This document shows positions 21,910 through 29,757 of a DNA stretch of 64,000 nt, piece by piece. Numbering within the stretch: position 1 is the stretch's first letter; every line of letters starts with the position of its first letter. Source of the DNA: Sphingorhabdus sp. EL138 (lineage in GTDB: Bacteria > Pseudomonadota > Alphaproteobacteria > Sphingomonadales > Sphingomonadaceae); assembly GCF_945882965.1 (NCBI RefSeq), contig NZ_CAMCWY010000010.1, positions 23,966-87,965 of the forward strand. Reading direction: 5' to 3'. The notes beneath the pieces are model-generated. The model saw only the letters and a list, made by a program, of their open reading frames with translations. It was not told the origin of the DNA and ran no database searches. A program made the translations under genes and the position numbers.

Positions 21910-21950
21910 GCTGCAGTTACTCAAGTTTTCAATTGTTGTCACAAAAAAAT

Positions 21951-21977
21951 AGCGAGTCGGACAGGCTCGCTTTTTTT
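21951..21977 (+). terminator. Intrinsic terminator
   Basis: AGCGAGTC (21951-21958) pairs with GGCTCGCT (21964-21971), one G-T wobble, loop GGACA, followed by seven T. It ends the transcript of the interrupted small secreted protein. Confidence 0.9.
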
Positions 21978-22020
21978 ATTTGCTTTGGAAATTTGCTGTA
22001 AAAGCGACTGGTGCGCGACC

Positions 22021-22038
22021 TTGTCATGTAGCTGACAC
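22021..22038 (+). promoter_or_regulatory. Candidate Pho box upstream of the surface lipoprotein
   Basis: TTGTCAT-GTAG-CTGACAC has the 7-4-7 structure and five or six of seven matches per heptamer to the CTGTCAT consensus. A second, weaker pair TGCGCAC-AACT-CTGTCAT is at 22065-22082, in phase (55 bases = five 11-base steps between 22021 and 22076). A TATAAT hexamer at 22155-22160 lies further downstream than expected for direct PhoB activation from the first box, so the promoter geometry is uncertain. Confidence 0.45.
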
Positions 22039-22192
22039 AAAATATTCTTCTAAATGCAACATTATGCGCACAACTCTGTCATAGGTGTCGCCTAGACGAA
22101 TGTTGTCAACGGGTGGGGCCTATGTTGATTCGTCACTGGTCCGTTGCAAGTGCCTATAATCGGGCAAGTCTTATTTGTTGCGGAGATTCAGA

Positions 22193-23824
22193 ATGTTAAA
22201 CCCAAAATTGCGCGGGATTGTCTATGCTACGGCAGCTGCGGCTCTTGTCACTGGTTGTGGCGCAGACGACATCGCGTCGCCCGGCACCGGTGGTAACATC
22301 ACCATCAACAACCCAGCCGCTCCTCCTCCTCCGCCGCCACCGCCGCCGCCATCATTGGTTACGGCTGCTGGCGCGTGTCCTTCGATTGCCGACCCACAGG
22401 GTTTGGCTAACGCTGGAACGATTTCTGGCCCAACCGGTACATATCGCGTTTGCCAGCTGCCAAGCCTTATAAAGGTGTCGAGCACCTTACCAAAGCTTCC
22501 TGGCGTGCTTTATTCGATGAATGGACGCGTTAACGTCGGATGCGACGGTGGCTTCGCCGCGCCAACAGTCGGCTCGCCTTACACTTCGACGACCGTTGGG
22601 TGTACCTCGACGCCACTCACCGCCGACACTAATGTCACCTTGACAATCAATCCAGGCGTAATTCTTTACGGTACAACTGGTCAGTCTTGGCTTGCAGTAA
22701 ATCGTGGTAACAAAATCTCGGCTGTTGGCACTGCAAGCCTACCGATTATCTTCACCAGCCAAGACAATGTTGCCGGTTTTAATACTGACGCATCGCAAGG
22801 TCAGTGGGGCGGCGTTGTGTTGTTGGGCCGCGGAATTACGACGGATTGCCTTACTGGGACTGTCGCTCTAAACACTTGCGAGCGTGATACTGAGGGCGCC
22901 GCAGATAAGGCCCTTTATGGTGGAACAAACAACAGCTACAACGCTGGCTCAATGAGCTTTGTTCAAATCCGTTACTCGGGCTTTGTTCTTGGACAAAATA
23001 AGGAATTGCAGGCGCTCACGACCGGCAGTATTGGCACAGGAACGATCCTGAACAATATTCAATCGCACAACAGCTCCGATGATGGCGTTGAATTCTTCGG
23101 TGGCGCCGTCAACATGAAAAATTATGTTTCAACCGGTGCAGACGATGACAGCCTTGATATCGACACCGGCGCTGAAGCGAATATTCAATTTGCTTTGCTT
23201 ATTCAGCGAGCTGGCAGGGGCGATGCTTTGATGGAGTTCGATAGCAACGGCGCTGAAGCGGACTTACCGCGGAGTATAATGCGGATTGTAAACTTTACTG
23301 CTTTGCAGTCACAGTCGTCGTCAGATAACGACTCCAATGATCTGGCCTCTACATTGTTCCGTGGAAACTCGGACACGACCCTGATAAATGGCATCATTGC
23401 TACACCAAATAACGAATGTATTCGTATGAATGGTTCTGGCACTACGCCGGCTACGCTTACCGCGCGCTCGGTGGTGTTGCAGTGCAACGCAACTAAGTTT
23501 TTGGGTTCGGGGTCCTATAACGCTACACAGGTAGGGACGTTCTTTGGCACAGGCTCAAACAACAACAATGATGCCTTCACGACGAGCTTCTCATCGCTGT
23601 TCATCAACGGCGCGAATGAAACAGCAATCGTGGCTACAAACCCAACCACGTTCGCTAATTTCTCGTCAACTGTCCAATCCTTCTTTACAGCTACAAATTA
23701 TGTTGGTGCCGTTAAGGATGGGACTGCCGGTTCCGCTTGGTACGCTGGCTGGACTTGCAACAGTTCCACCGCTACTTTGGGTACTAGCGTGACTGGCCTT
23801 TGCACCTCGCTGCCTACATACTAA
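22193..23824 (+). CDS. Large surface-type lipoprotein, partner of the TonB receptor/T2SS locus
   Basis: A 543-residue protein. The signal peptide ends in the lipobox-like 'LVTGCG', so the mature N-terminus is probably lipidated Cys19. Next come a Gly/Asn-rich segment, a run of ten prolines (about residues 44-53) and a large Thr/Ser/Asn/Gly-rich domain with repeated short beta-type units ('INPGVILYGTTGQSWLAVNR', 'GQWGGVVLLGRGI', 'SDDGVEFFGGAVNMKNYVST', 'DDDSLDIDTGAEANIQFALL'). These suggest a right-handed parallel beta-helix. Paired cysteines may form disulfides. ATG 22193 is chosen because GCGGAGA at 22180-22186 is well spaced. It precedes a TonB-dependent receptor and the T2SS operon, so it may be a T2SS-exported lipoprotein acting with the receptor (inference). 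Confidence 0.75.
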   Translation: MLNPKLRGIVYATAAAALVTGCGADDIASPGTGGNITINNPAAPPPPPPPPPPSLVTAAGACPSIADPQGLANAGTISGPTGTYRVCQLPSLIKVSSTLPKLPGVLYSMNGRVNVGCDGGFAAPTVGSPYTSTTVGCTSTPLTADTNVTLTINPGVILYGTTGQSWLAVNRGNKISAVGTASLPIIFTSQDNVAGFNTDASQGQWGGVVLLGRGITTDCLTGTVALNTCERDTEGAADKALYGGTNNSYNAGSMSFVQIRYSGFVLGQNKELQALTTGSIGTGTILNNIQSHNSSDDGVEFFGGAVNMKNYVSTGADDDSLDIDTGAEANIQFALLIQRAGRGDALMEFDSNGAEADLPRSIMRIVNFTALQSQSSSDNDSNDLASTLFRGNSDTTLINGIIATPNNECIRMNGSGTTPATLTARSVVLQCNATKFLGSGSYNATQVGTFFGTGSNNNNDAFTTSFSSLFINGANETAIVATNPTTFANFSSTVQSFFTATNYVGAVKDGTAGSAWYAGWTCNSSTATLGTSVTGLCTSLPTY

Positions 23825-23841
23825 GCTGCGAGCCATGATTT

Positions 23842-23880
23842 GGGTGGAGCGCGGCCGCATCGGCCCGCTCCACCCTTTTT
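23842..23880 (+). terminator. Intrinsic terminator/attenuator between lipoprotein and receptor genes
   Basis: A perfect ten-base stem GGGTGGAGCG (23842-23851) / CGCTCCACCC (23866-23875) with a 14-base GC-rich loop and five T. It lies 18 bases after the lipoprotein stop and 24 bases before the receptor ATG, so it probably lowers receptor expression relative to the lipoprotein. Confidence 0.88.
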
Positions 23881-23903
23881 CAATAGGAAATAGGGAAATT
23901 CCA

Positions 23904-26576
23904 ATGTCTTATTCAATTAGGCGTGCCAGCCTGCTGCTCTTTACAACTTCGCTCGTTGCTCCAAATATGGCGCTTGCGCAGACTGTTGAGCCAACTCCAG
24001 CTGAAACCCAGCAAGAAGCAGCTGCAGAGCCTGCGGCAACGGAATTGGCCCAGCCTGAAGAGGAAACCGAAATATCGGTACCAGGTGGCGAGATCGTGGT
24101 GCGCGGATATCTTGACCGCAACATTGCCAAGTCGTCACCGCAGGTTGTGTCTGTGCTTTCGAGCGCTGACATCGCACGGACCGGCGAAGGCAATATTGCG
24201 GGCGCGCTGGGTCGGGTCACTGGCCTTAGCGTTGTCGGCAATGGCTATGTATATGTTCGTGGGCTTGGCGATCGTTATTCGCTGGCGTTGCTAAATGGTT
24301 CACCACTTCCAAGCCCCGAGCCGCTCAAACGCGTTGTTCCGCTTGATCTTTTCCCCACAGGCGTCATCGCATCATCATTGGTGCAAAAAAGCTATTCTGC
24401 GAATTACCCTGGTGAATTTGGTGGCGGTGTCATCAACCTTACAACCAAGGCGACACCGCGCGACCCGTTTTTCACAATCGGCGGAACGGTCTCCGGCGAC
24501 ACTGAATCTACCGGTCGCCTGGGCTACACGTATTATGGTAGCTCGTCCGACTGGTCGGGCTACACCAATGGAAATCGGGATTTTACGCCTGCGCTTCAGA
24601 GCTTCCTAGCAGGCGGTGAGCGGCTCAGTTCTAATCTAGTTAACGTACAAAACGTCGGTAAGGGTCTCGTGACTGGCCGTAATGCCATTTTACAGCGGGA
24701 CACAAAATTACCCGTTAATGCGTCGTTGTCTTTTTCAGGCGGGAAAACGTTTGATGTGGGTGCGTCACAACTTGGCGTAATTGCCGGTGGTGGTTTTAGC
24801 AATAAGTGGTCGACGCGCGACACCGTTCAGCAACGTTCGTCGAGTGCAGACGTCTCGACCGTTGATTCGAGTTTTAATCAAGTGAGCACCGATCAGCGTA
24901 TCGTCGCCAATGGTCTTCTTGGCTTGGGACTTGAATTTGGTGAAAGCAAACTCCGTTGGACCAATCTGTATATACATGACACCATTAAACAGGCTCGGTT
25001 AAGTGTCGGGAATATCGACCAAGGGACTGCAGACGTGATGCGGCAGAAGACAGCTTGGTATGAACGGCAGCTGGTTGATACGCAACTGGTTGGCGAATTC
25101 AAAGTCACACCTGATTTGCGGATTGATGTGCGCGGGTCCTATGCAAAATCACAACGCGACGCGCCTTATGAATTGTCGACCGAATATGTACGAACAAATG
25201 CGGCTTCGGATCCGACCGGCGCTTTTTTCGTTAACGTATTAAACCGTAACCGTGGTGATGCGCGGTTGATTTTTTCGAAACTAACAGAAGAACTTATTTC
25301 TGGCGGTATTGACATTACGTACAAGCTCACGCCTGATATTGGCATCACGGTCGGTAACGCTTACTCGGACACTGACCGGGTTAGTTCGCGCCGCGAATTT
25401 TTCTATGACGCAGAAGCCCTTCCTGCCGGTGTTGGTATGCTGCGTGCTGACCTTTTACTAACGCCAGAGCTTATCGACTTCTACGAGATTTCATTGTTTG
25501 AAGCTGATGAAGGCAACCCAGCCTTTGAAGCCAAGTTGCGTACATGGGCTGGCTATGGAAAAATCAATGCCCAGATCGGCGACTTGTTCAATATCGATGC
25601 GGGCGTTAGGTGGGAAAAGGCGGAGCAGTCCGTTGTTCCTATTCAGGTATTCAGAGTACCCGGCGCGTCTGGTGCGGCTACCGACTTGTCGCGTGAATAT
25701 TGGTTGCCAGCTGCGACGCTAACGGTTGACCTGACGGAGCAAATGAAAGCACGCTTTAGCGCGTCGAAAACAATTGCACGTCCGCAATTTCGCGAACTGA
25801 TTAATCAGCCCTATTTTGATCCTGATACAAATCGTGCTTACCGTGGCAATCCTCTGCTTGTAGATAGCCAGCTGTATAATGGCGAAGCTCGATTTGAGTA
25901 TTATTTTGCGCCAGAGCAGCGCTTTTCTTTTTCTGCTTTTTATAAGAAGATCAAAAATCCGATTGAGGCGTTTGTTGCAAGCGATCTCGCGACCTCGTTC
26001 GCGAATGCACCCGAGGCGTCTCTTTATGGAGCAGAAGTCGACGTCCAGAAATATTTTGATCTTAGCAACTTAAGCAGCAATGACTTTTTCACATCGCGAA
26101 GGTTGGTGTTGGTAGCGAACTATACCTACACAAAATCAGAGCTAACGGTGCAGGCTGGTGACATAACAAGCTTTTTTGGGGCTTTCTCGACCAGTGCTTT
26201 GGATTACTTCCAGGATGGTTCGTCCTTAACCGGGCAGTCCGACCACATCGTCAATTTCCAAGCCGGTATTGAAGATACGGATAAGCTGTCACAGCTCACG
26301 TTCCTGCTCACTTATGCCAGTGATCGTGTCACAAGCCGTGGTGTTAATGGGTCGCCGCCACAACCAGATGTGATAGAGCGCCCTGGCTTTAGGCTTGATG
26401 TCGTTGGTCGGCAGGGAATAAAGGTAGCAGGGAAGCAAGTTGATCTAAAAGTTGAACTTCGAAACCTCACACGCACAAAGTACAATGAGTTTCAACAGTC
26501 AGGTAATAATCGTATCGCATACAACCAGTATGAACTTGGTACGAGCGCATCTATTGGACTTAGTTTAAACTTCTAA
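23904..26576 (+). CDS. TonB-dependent outer-membrane receptor
   Basis: An 890-residue receptor with a signal peptide ('LLLFTTSLVAPNMALA'), an Ala/Glu/Pro-rich linker (about 25-55) and a TonB-box-like 'GEIVVRG' segment. The plug domain includes 'AGALGRVTGLSVVGNGYVYV' and 'RGLGDRYSLALLNGSPLPSP', then the 'FGGGVINLTTK' motif. A 22-strand-type barrel ends 'YELGTSASIGLSLNF' with terminal Phe. It imports a substrate across the outer membrane using TonB-ExbBD energy. The ATG at 23904 has AGGGAA at 23892-23897. A strong terminator follows. Its position between a large lipoprotein and the T2SS operon suggests a common function. The substrate is unknown. Confidence 0.93.
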   Translation: MSYSIRRASLLLFTTSLVAPNMALAQTVEPTPAETQQEAAAEPAATELAQPEEETEISVPGGEIVVRGYLDRNIAKSSPQVVSVLSSADIARTGEGNIAGALGRVTGLSVVGNGYVYVRGLGDRYSLALLNGSPLPSPEPLKRVVPLDLFPTGVIASSLVQKSYSANYPGEFGGGVINLTTKATPRDPFFTIGGTVSGDTESTGRLGYTYYGSSSDWSGYTNGNRDFTPALQSFLAGGERLSSNLVNVQNVGKGLVTGRNAILQRDTKLPVNASLSFSGGKTFDVGASQLGVIAGGGFSNKWSTRDTVQQRSSSADVSTVDSSFNQVSTDQRIVANGLLGLGLEFGESKLRWTNLYIHDTIKQARLSVGNIDQGTADVMRQKTAWYERQLVDTQLVGEFKVTPDLRIDVRGSYAKSQRDAPYELSTEYVRTNAASDPTGAFFVNVLNRNRGDARLIFSKLTEELISGGIDITYKLTPDIGITVGNAYSDTDRVSSRREFFYDAEALPAGVGMLRADLLLTPELIDFYEISLFEADEGNPAFEAKLRTWAGYGKINAQIGDLFNIDAGVRWEKAEQSVVPIQVFRVPGASGAATDLSREYWLPAATLTVDLTEQMKARFSASKTIARPQFRELINQPYFDPDTNRAYRGNPLLVDSQLYNGEARFEYYFAPEQRFSFSAFYKKIKNPIEAFVASDLATSFANAPEASLYGAEVDVQKYFDLSNLSSNDFFTSRRLVLVANYTYTKSELTVQAGDITSFFGAFSTSALDYFQDGSSLTGQSDHIVNFQAGIEDTDKLSQLTFLLTYASDRVTSRGVNGSPPQPDVIERPGFRLDVVGRQGIKVAGKQVDLKVELRNLTRTKYNEFQQSGNNRIAYNQYELGTSASIGLSLNF

Positions 26577-26599
26577 CTCATACAATTTTGTCTGATTAG

Positions 26600-26636
26600 C
26601 GGCGGCATGTTATAATCAACATGCCGCCGTTGTTTT
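26600..26636 (+). terminator. Intrinsic terminator after the TonB receptor
   Basis: Twelve-base perfect stem CGGCGGCATGTT (26600-26611) / AACATGCCGCCG (26618-26629), loop ATAATC, followed by TTGTTTT. It separates receptor transcription from the T2SS operon. Confidence 0.9.
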
Positions 26637-26663
26637 ATGTATCGTTAAAGCCACACGCTATGA

Positions 26664-26703
26664 CAGTCACAAAACTGTCATTTTAATTTCACTTTTAAGT
26701 CAC
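26664..26703 (+). promoter_or_regulatory. Four-heptamer Pho-box array upstream of gspC
   Basis: Four heptamers in exact 11-base register: CAGTCAC (26664-26670), CTGTCAT (26675-26681), ATTTCAC (26686-26692) and AAGTCAC (26697-26703), with spacers AAAA, TTTA and TTTT. The first two form an almost ideal Pho box (E. coli consensus CTGTCAT, A/T-rich spacer, CTGTCAC). The array starts 28 bases past the receptor terminator and ends 49 bases before the gspC start, so it most likely recruits PhoB to switch on the T2SS operon under phosphate limitation (inference). Confidence 0.75.
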
Positions 26704-26752
26704 AACGGTGTCTTAGGCCCGCATCAACGGGCGGTGCCGCCAGGGGAGTTTT

Positions 26753-27571
26753 GTGGAAGTGACATTGGCTGAAAGGGTTCGGGTGCAATCTCGTGTGCTG
26801 ACGTTACTGCCTATTGGTAATGTCCTCATTGCCTTAATTGTCGTTCTTTTGGCTATTCAGTTGACGCGGCTTTTTTGGGTCGTTGTCATACCGGTTGATC
26901 CGCTTGCCGGATGGCACGCGCCATCGGTCAATCTTGTTTCACCATCGTCTCGGGCAGCGCTTTTTAGGGGTTTTGACCCTTTTTATCTTACTGACACGAC
27001 CGCAACACCCACCCAGAATGTCACGTCCTTAAGTCTCGTTTTGTTTGGCGTGCGCGCAAATGAAAGTTCAGGAGGCGGTTCCGCCATCCTTGCTGGTGAG
27101 GACGGTCTCCAAAATAGTTTTGCCGTGGGTGAAGAAGTTGCGCCGGGCGTGACGCTGGACTCGGTTGCTTTCGACCATGTGGTATTGTCGCGCGGCGGAG
27201 TGAAGGAGTCACTTTATCTGGATCAGTCGGTTCCGGCGGAGACGGTCGGCCCCTCTGGAGATGCGTCTAAACCAGCAGCTACCTCTTCCGCCGCGGGTGG
27301 GCTAAATGCCCAAACGCTGCAAAAGGCCATTGGCTTTGTCCCACGCAACGAAGGGGGCAGGGTAACCGGCCTTGTTTTGAAAGCCCAGGATGACGGGGCG
27401 ATGCTTAAGCTCTCCGGTTTTCAGGCTGGCGATATTGTTGTTGCCGTCAATGGTCGTCCCGTTTCATCCGCCGCTGATGTCATGGCCCAATTTCGCCCCG
27501 GAGCGCGGATAAGCGTCGAAGTTGAACGCGGCGGTTCAAAAGTCCCCATCGCTTTAATTCTGGAACAATAG
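26753..27571 (+). CDS. gspC: Type II secretion system inner-membrane protein GspC
   Basis: A 272-residue protein. It has a cytoplasmic N-terminus, one transmembrane helix (about 20-45), a periplasmic HR domain (about 85-150, 'VTSLSLVLFGVRANESSGGG'), a linker rich in Ala/Ser/Pro and a C-terminal PDZ-like domain (about 200-270, 'LSGFQAGDIVVAVNGRPVSS'). GspC links the inner-membrane platform to the secretin and helps select substrates. Start GTG 26753 follows AGGGGAG at 26742-26748; GTG 26759 is an alternative with better spacing. First gene of the operon, downstream of the Pho-box array. Confidence 0.92.
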   Translation: MEVTLAERVRVQSRVLTLLPIGNVLIALIVVLLAIQLTRLFWVVVIPVDPLAGWHAPSVNLVSPSSRAALFRGFDPFYLTDTTATPTQNVTSLSLVLFGVRANESSGGGSAILAGEDGLQNSFAVGEEVAPGVTLDSVAFDHVVLSRGGVKESLYLDQSVPAETVGPSGDASKPAATSSAAGGLNAQTLQKAIGFVPRNEGGRVTGLVLKAQDDGAMLKLSGFQAGDIVVAVNGRPVSSAADVMAQFRPGARISVEVERGGSKVPIALILEQ

Positions 27572-29757
27572 TGATCCGTAAATTCTCCTTATGGTTGGCG
27601 TCCAGCACGCTTATTTTTACCACGCCATTGACCGCGCAGCAGACATTGAATGTCCGCGACGCCGACATCCGCGCTTTTGTGCAAGACGCCGCGCGCGTTA
27701 CTGGGCAAACTTTCATTGTCGATGGCCGCGTTACGGGTAAGGTTTCGGTTGTGAGTGACCGCCCATTGTCGCGTTCGGAATATTTCGAGGTGTTTTTGTC
27801 GACTTTGCGCGCAAATGGCCTTGTCGCAATTCCCATGCGCGGCGGCGGATATCGCATTCAGCCTTCGGACGGCGCGGCAACGCAGCCAACGCGCGTAGGC
27901 AGCCGGGCCGAGTCTGCCAGCCAGTTTGTAACCGAAGTGTTCCGCTTGCGGTCGATCGACGCGGCCACAGCGGTAGAAACGCTGCGTCCATTAATCAGCC
28001 GTGAAGGCTCGCTTACGGCGAACCGCAGCGCAAATAGCCTTGTGGCGGCGGACTACGCCGACAATATCCGTCGGATCCGCGATCTCATCCGCCAAATTGA
28101 CCGCGACAGTGCAGCCACCCAGATTGTGACGCTAGACAATGCAGGCGCACGCGAAATTGCGACGGCATTGCAAGGTTTGGCTGGTCAGGGTGGCGGCGAA
28201 GGCGCGCGTACTTCTGTCTCCATCGCGGCTATCGACAGCAGTAACGCCATTGCGTTGCGCGGTGACCCGACATCCGTTGCTCGTTTTGCCGAAATGGCAA
28301 AGCAATTAGATGCCCGTGCGCAATCTGGGTCCGAAATTCGGGTGTACCGGCTTGAACATGCTAACGCCGAAACATTGCTAGAAACCGTCCAGTCGCTGAT
28401 TGGTGGACAAAGCGGTGGTGCGCGGGGCAGCGACATGCCTTCAGTGGCCGCACCTGTAAATGGCGGAGCGCCAGCTGCCCCATCCGCGCCAATCGTTGCG
28501 ACATCTTCTGGCGGTGGCACAAACAGCATTGGCGGACGCGGTCCTATTGTTGTGACGCGTTATGAAGGCACAAATGCCCTAATTGTCGCTGCCAATCCGG
28601 ACGTGCAGCGCAGCTTAGGCGAATTGATCCGGCAATTAGACACACGGCCTGAACAGGTTCTGGTGGAAGCTATTGTGGTGGAAATCGGTAATGAGGCCGC
28701 TAAAAAGCTTGGCGTACAATTTCTCGTGGGGGGCAAGGATGCGCCATTTGTGGCGACCAATTACTCCAATGCTTCGCCCAATATCCTGACAATAGCTGGG
28801 GCTATTGGGGCCGAGGAGTTGACGCGCACGACCACTACCGTCAATGGCAATACTACCACCACCGGGACCAGCAGCGCATTGGGTAACGGCCTGCAAGAAG
28901 CGGCTGCGGCATCTATTTTAAGCGCAACGGGCGGCTTTGGCGGCGTGGCGCTCAATTTCGGTAAGAATACGATTTTTGGAACAATCATCAACGCAATTGC
29001 AGCAGACACACAATCCAACCTTTTGGCGACGCCGCATATTGTGACGTTGAACAACCAAAAGGCGAAGTTTCTGGTCGGCCAAGAAGTGCCAGTCAGCACG
29101 GGCGAACAATTGTCCGCAAACTTCGAAAATGCATTCCGTACCGTGCAACGACAGGAAGTCGGCATAAAGCTTGAGGTCACGCCGCAGGTCAATGCGCAAG
29201 GCGATGTGAAGCTGTTCCTGAAACAAGAAGTGTCGAGCGTTGCTGGCCCTGTATCTTCGCGCTCCAACGACCTTGTCCTCAACAAACGCGAATTCGAGAC
29301 GACATTGACTGTCGGCGACGGCCAATTATTGGCAATAGGCGGGCTGCTTAACGATGACGAGCGCCGCACGATTGAGCGTATTCCATTGCTCAGCGACATT
29401 CCCCTTATCGGTGAGCTGTTTAAGTCGCGCAGCCGCAGCCGCAGTAAAACCAACCTGATGGTGTTCATCCGGCCTACAATCTTGCGGAGCCGGCAAGATG
29501 GTGACCGATTGACTGCGCGCCGTTATGAATACGTGCGCGACATGCAGCGGCTGCGTAATCCGGATATGGAGCCGAGCATCGATGAATTGCTCCGCGACTA
29601 TATGGGCGCCACCCCGCCCACGGACCCAAATGCGCGGGCAAACGACATTATGATCGGCGCAGACGGCAGTCTGACGCGGCCGCCAGCAGATGGTCCGCTT
29701 AAACCCGCAGATGTGCCTGCGAGCGCCATATCCGCTAATATTGGGGATGGACAATAA
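27571..29757 (+). CDS. gspD: Type II secretion system secretin GspD
   Basis: A 728-residue outer-membrane secretin with signal peptide ('LWLASSTLIFTTPLTA'). The order is N0 domain (about 26-95, 'LNVRDADIRAFVQDAARVTG'), N1-N3 domains (about 110-365) and the secretin barrel (about 365-640, with 'PEQVLVEAIVVEIGNEAAKK', 'FLVGQEVPVSTGEQ' and 'LAIGGLLNDDERRTIERIPL'). A Gly/Ser/Pro/Ala insertion (about 285-320) lies in N3. The C-terminal tail of some 70 residues follows the barrel and could be the pilotin-binding S-region, but no pilotin gene is evident nearby. GTG start at 27571 overlaps the gspC stop by one base. Confidence 0.97.
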   Translation: MIRKFSLWLASSTLIFTTPLTAQQTLNVRDADIRAFVQDAARVTGQTFIVDGRVTGKVSVVSDRPLSRSEYFEVFLSTLRANGLVAIPMRGGGYRIQPSDGAATQPTRVGSRAESASQFVTEVFRLRSIDAATAVETLRPLISREGSLTANRSANSLVAADYADNIRRIRDLIRQIDRDSAATQIVTLDNAGAREIATALQGLAGQGGGEGARTSVSIAAIDSSNAIALRGDPTSVARFAEMAKQLDARAQSGSEIRVYRLEHANAETLLETVQSLIGGQSGGARGSDMPSVAAPVNGGAPAAPSAPIVATSSGGGTNSIGGRGPIVVTRYEGTNALIVAANPDVQRSLGELIRQLDTRPEQVLVEAIVVEIGNEAAKKLGVQFLVGGKDAPFVATNYSNASPNILTIAGAIGAEELTRTTTTVNGNTTTTGTSSALGNGLQEAAAASILSATGGFGGVALNFGKNTIFGTIINAIAADTQSNLLATPHIVTLNNQKAKFLVGQEVPVSTGEQLSANFENAFRTVQRQEVGIKLEVTPQVNAQGDVKLFLKQEVSSVAGPVSSRSNDLVLNKREFETTLTVGDGQLLAIGGLLNDDERRTIERIPLLSDIPLIGELFKSRSRSRSKTNLMVFIRPTILRSRQDGDRLTARRYEYVRDMQRLRNPDMEPSIDELLRDYMGATPPTDPNARANDIMIGADGSLTRPPADGPLKPADVPASAISANIGDGQ

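Noticed and set aside
22325..22355. CCG/CCT-rich tract in the lipoprotein gene considered as a DNA repeat
   Set aside because: It simply encodes the ten-proline linker and stays in frame.
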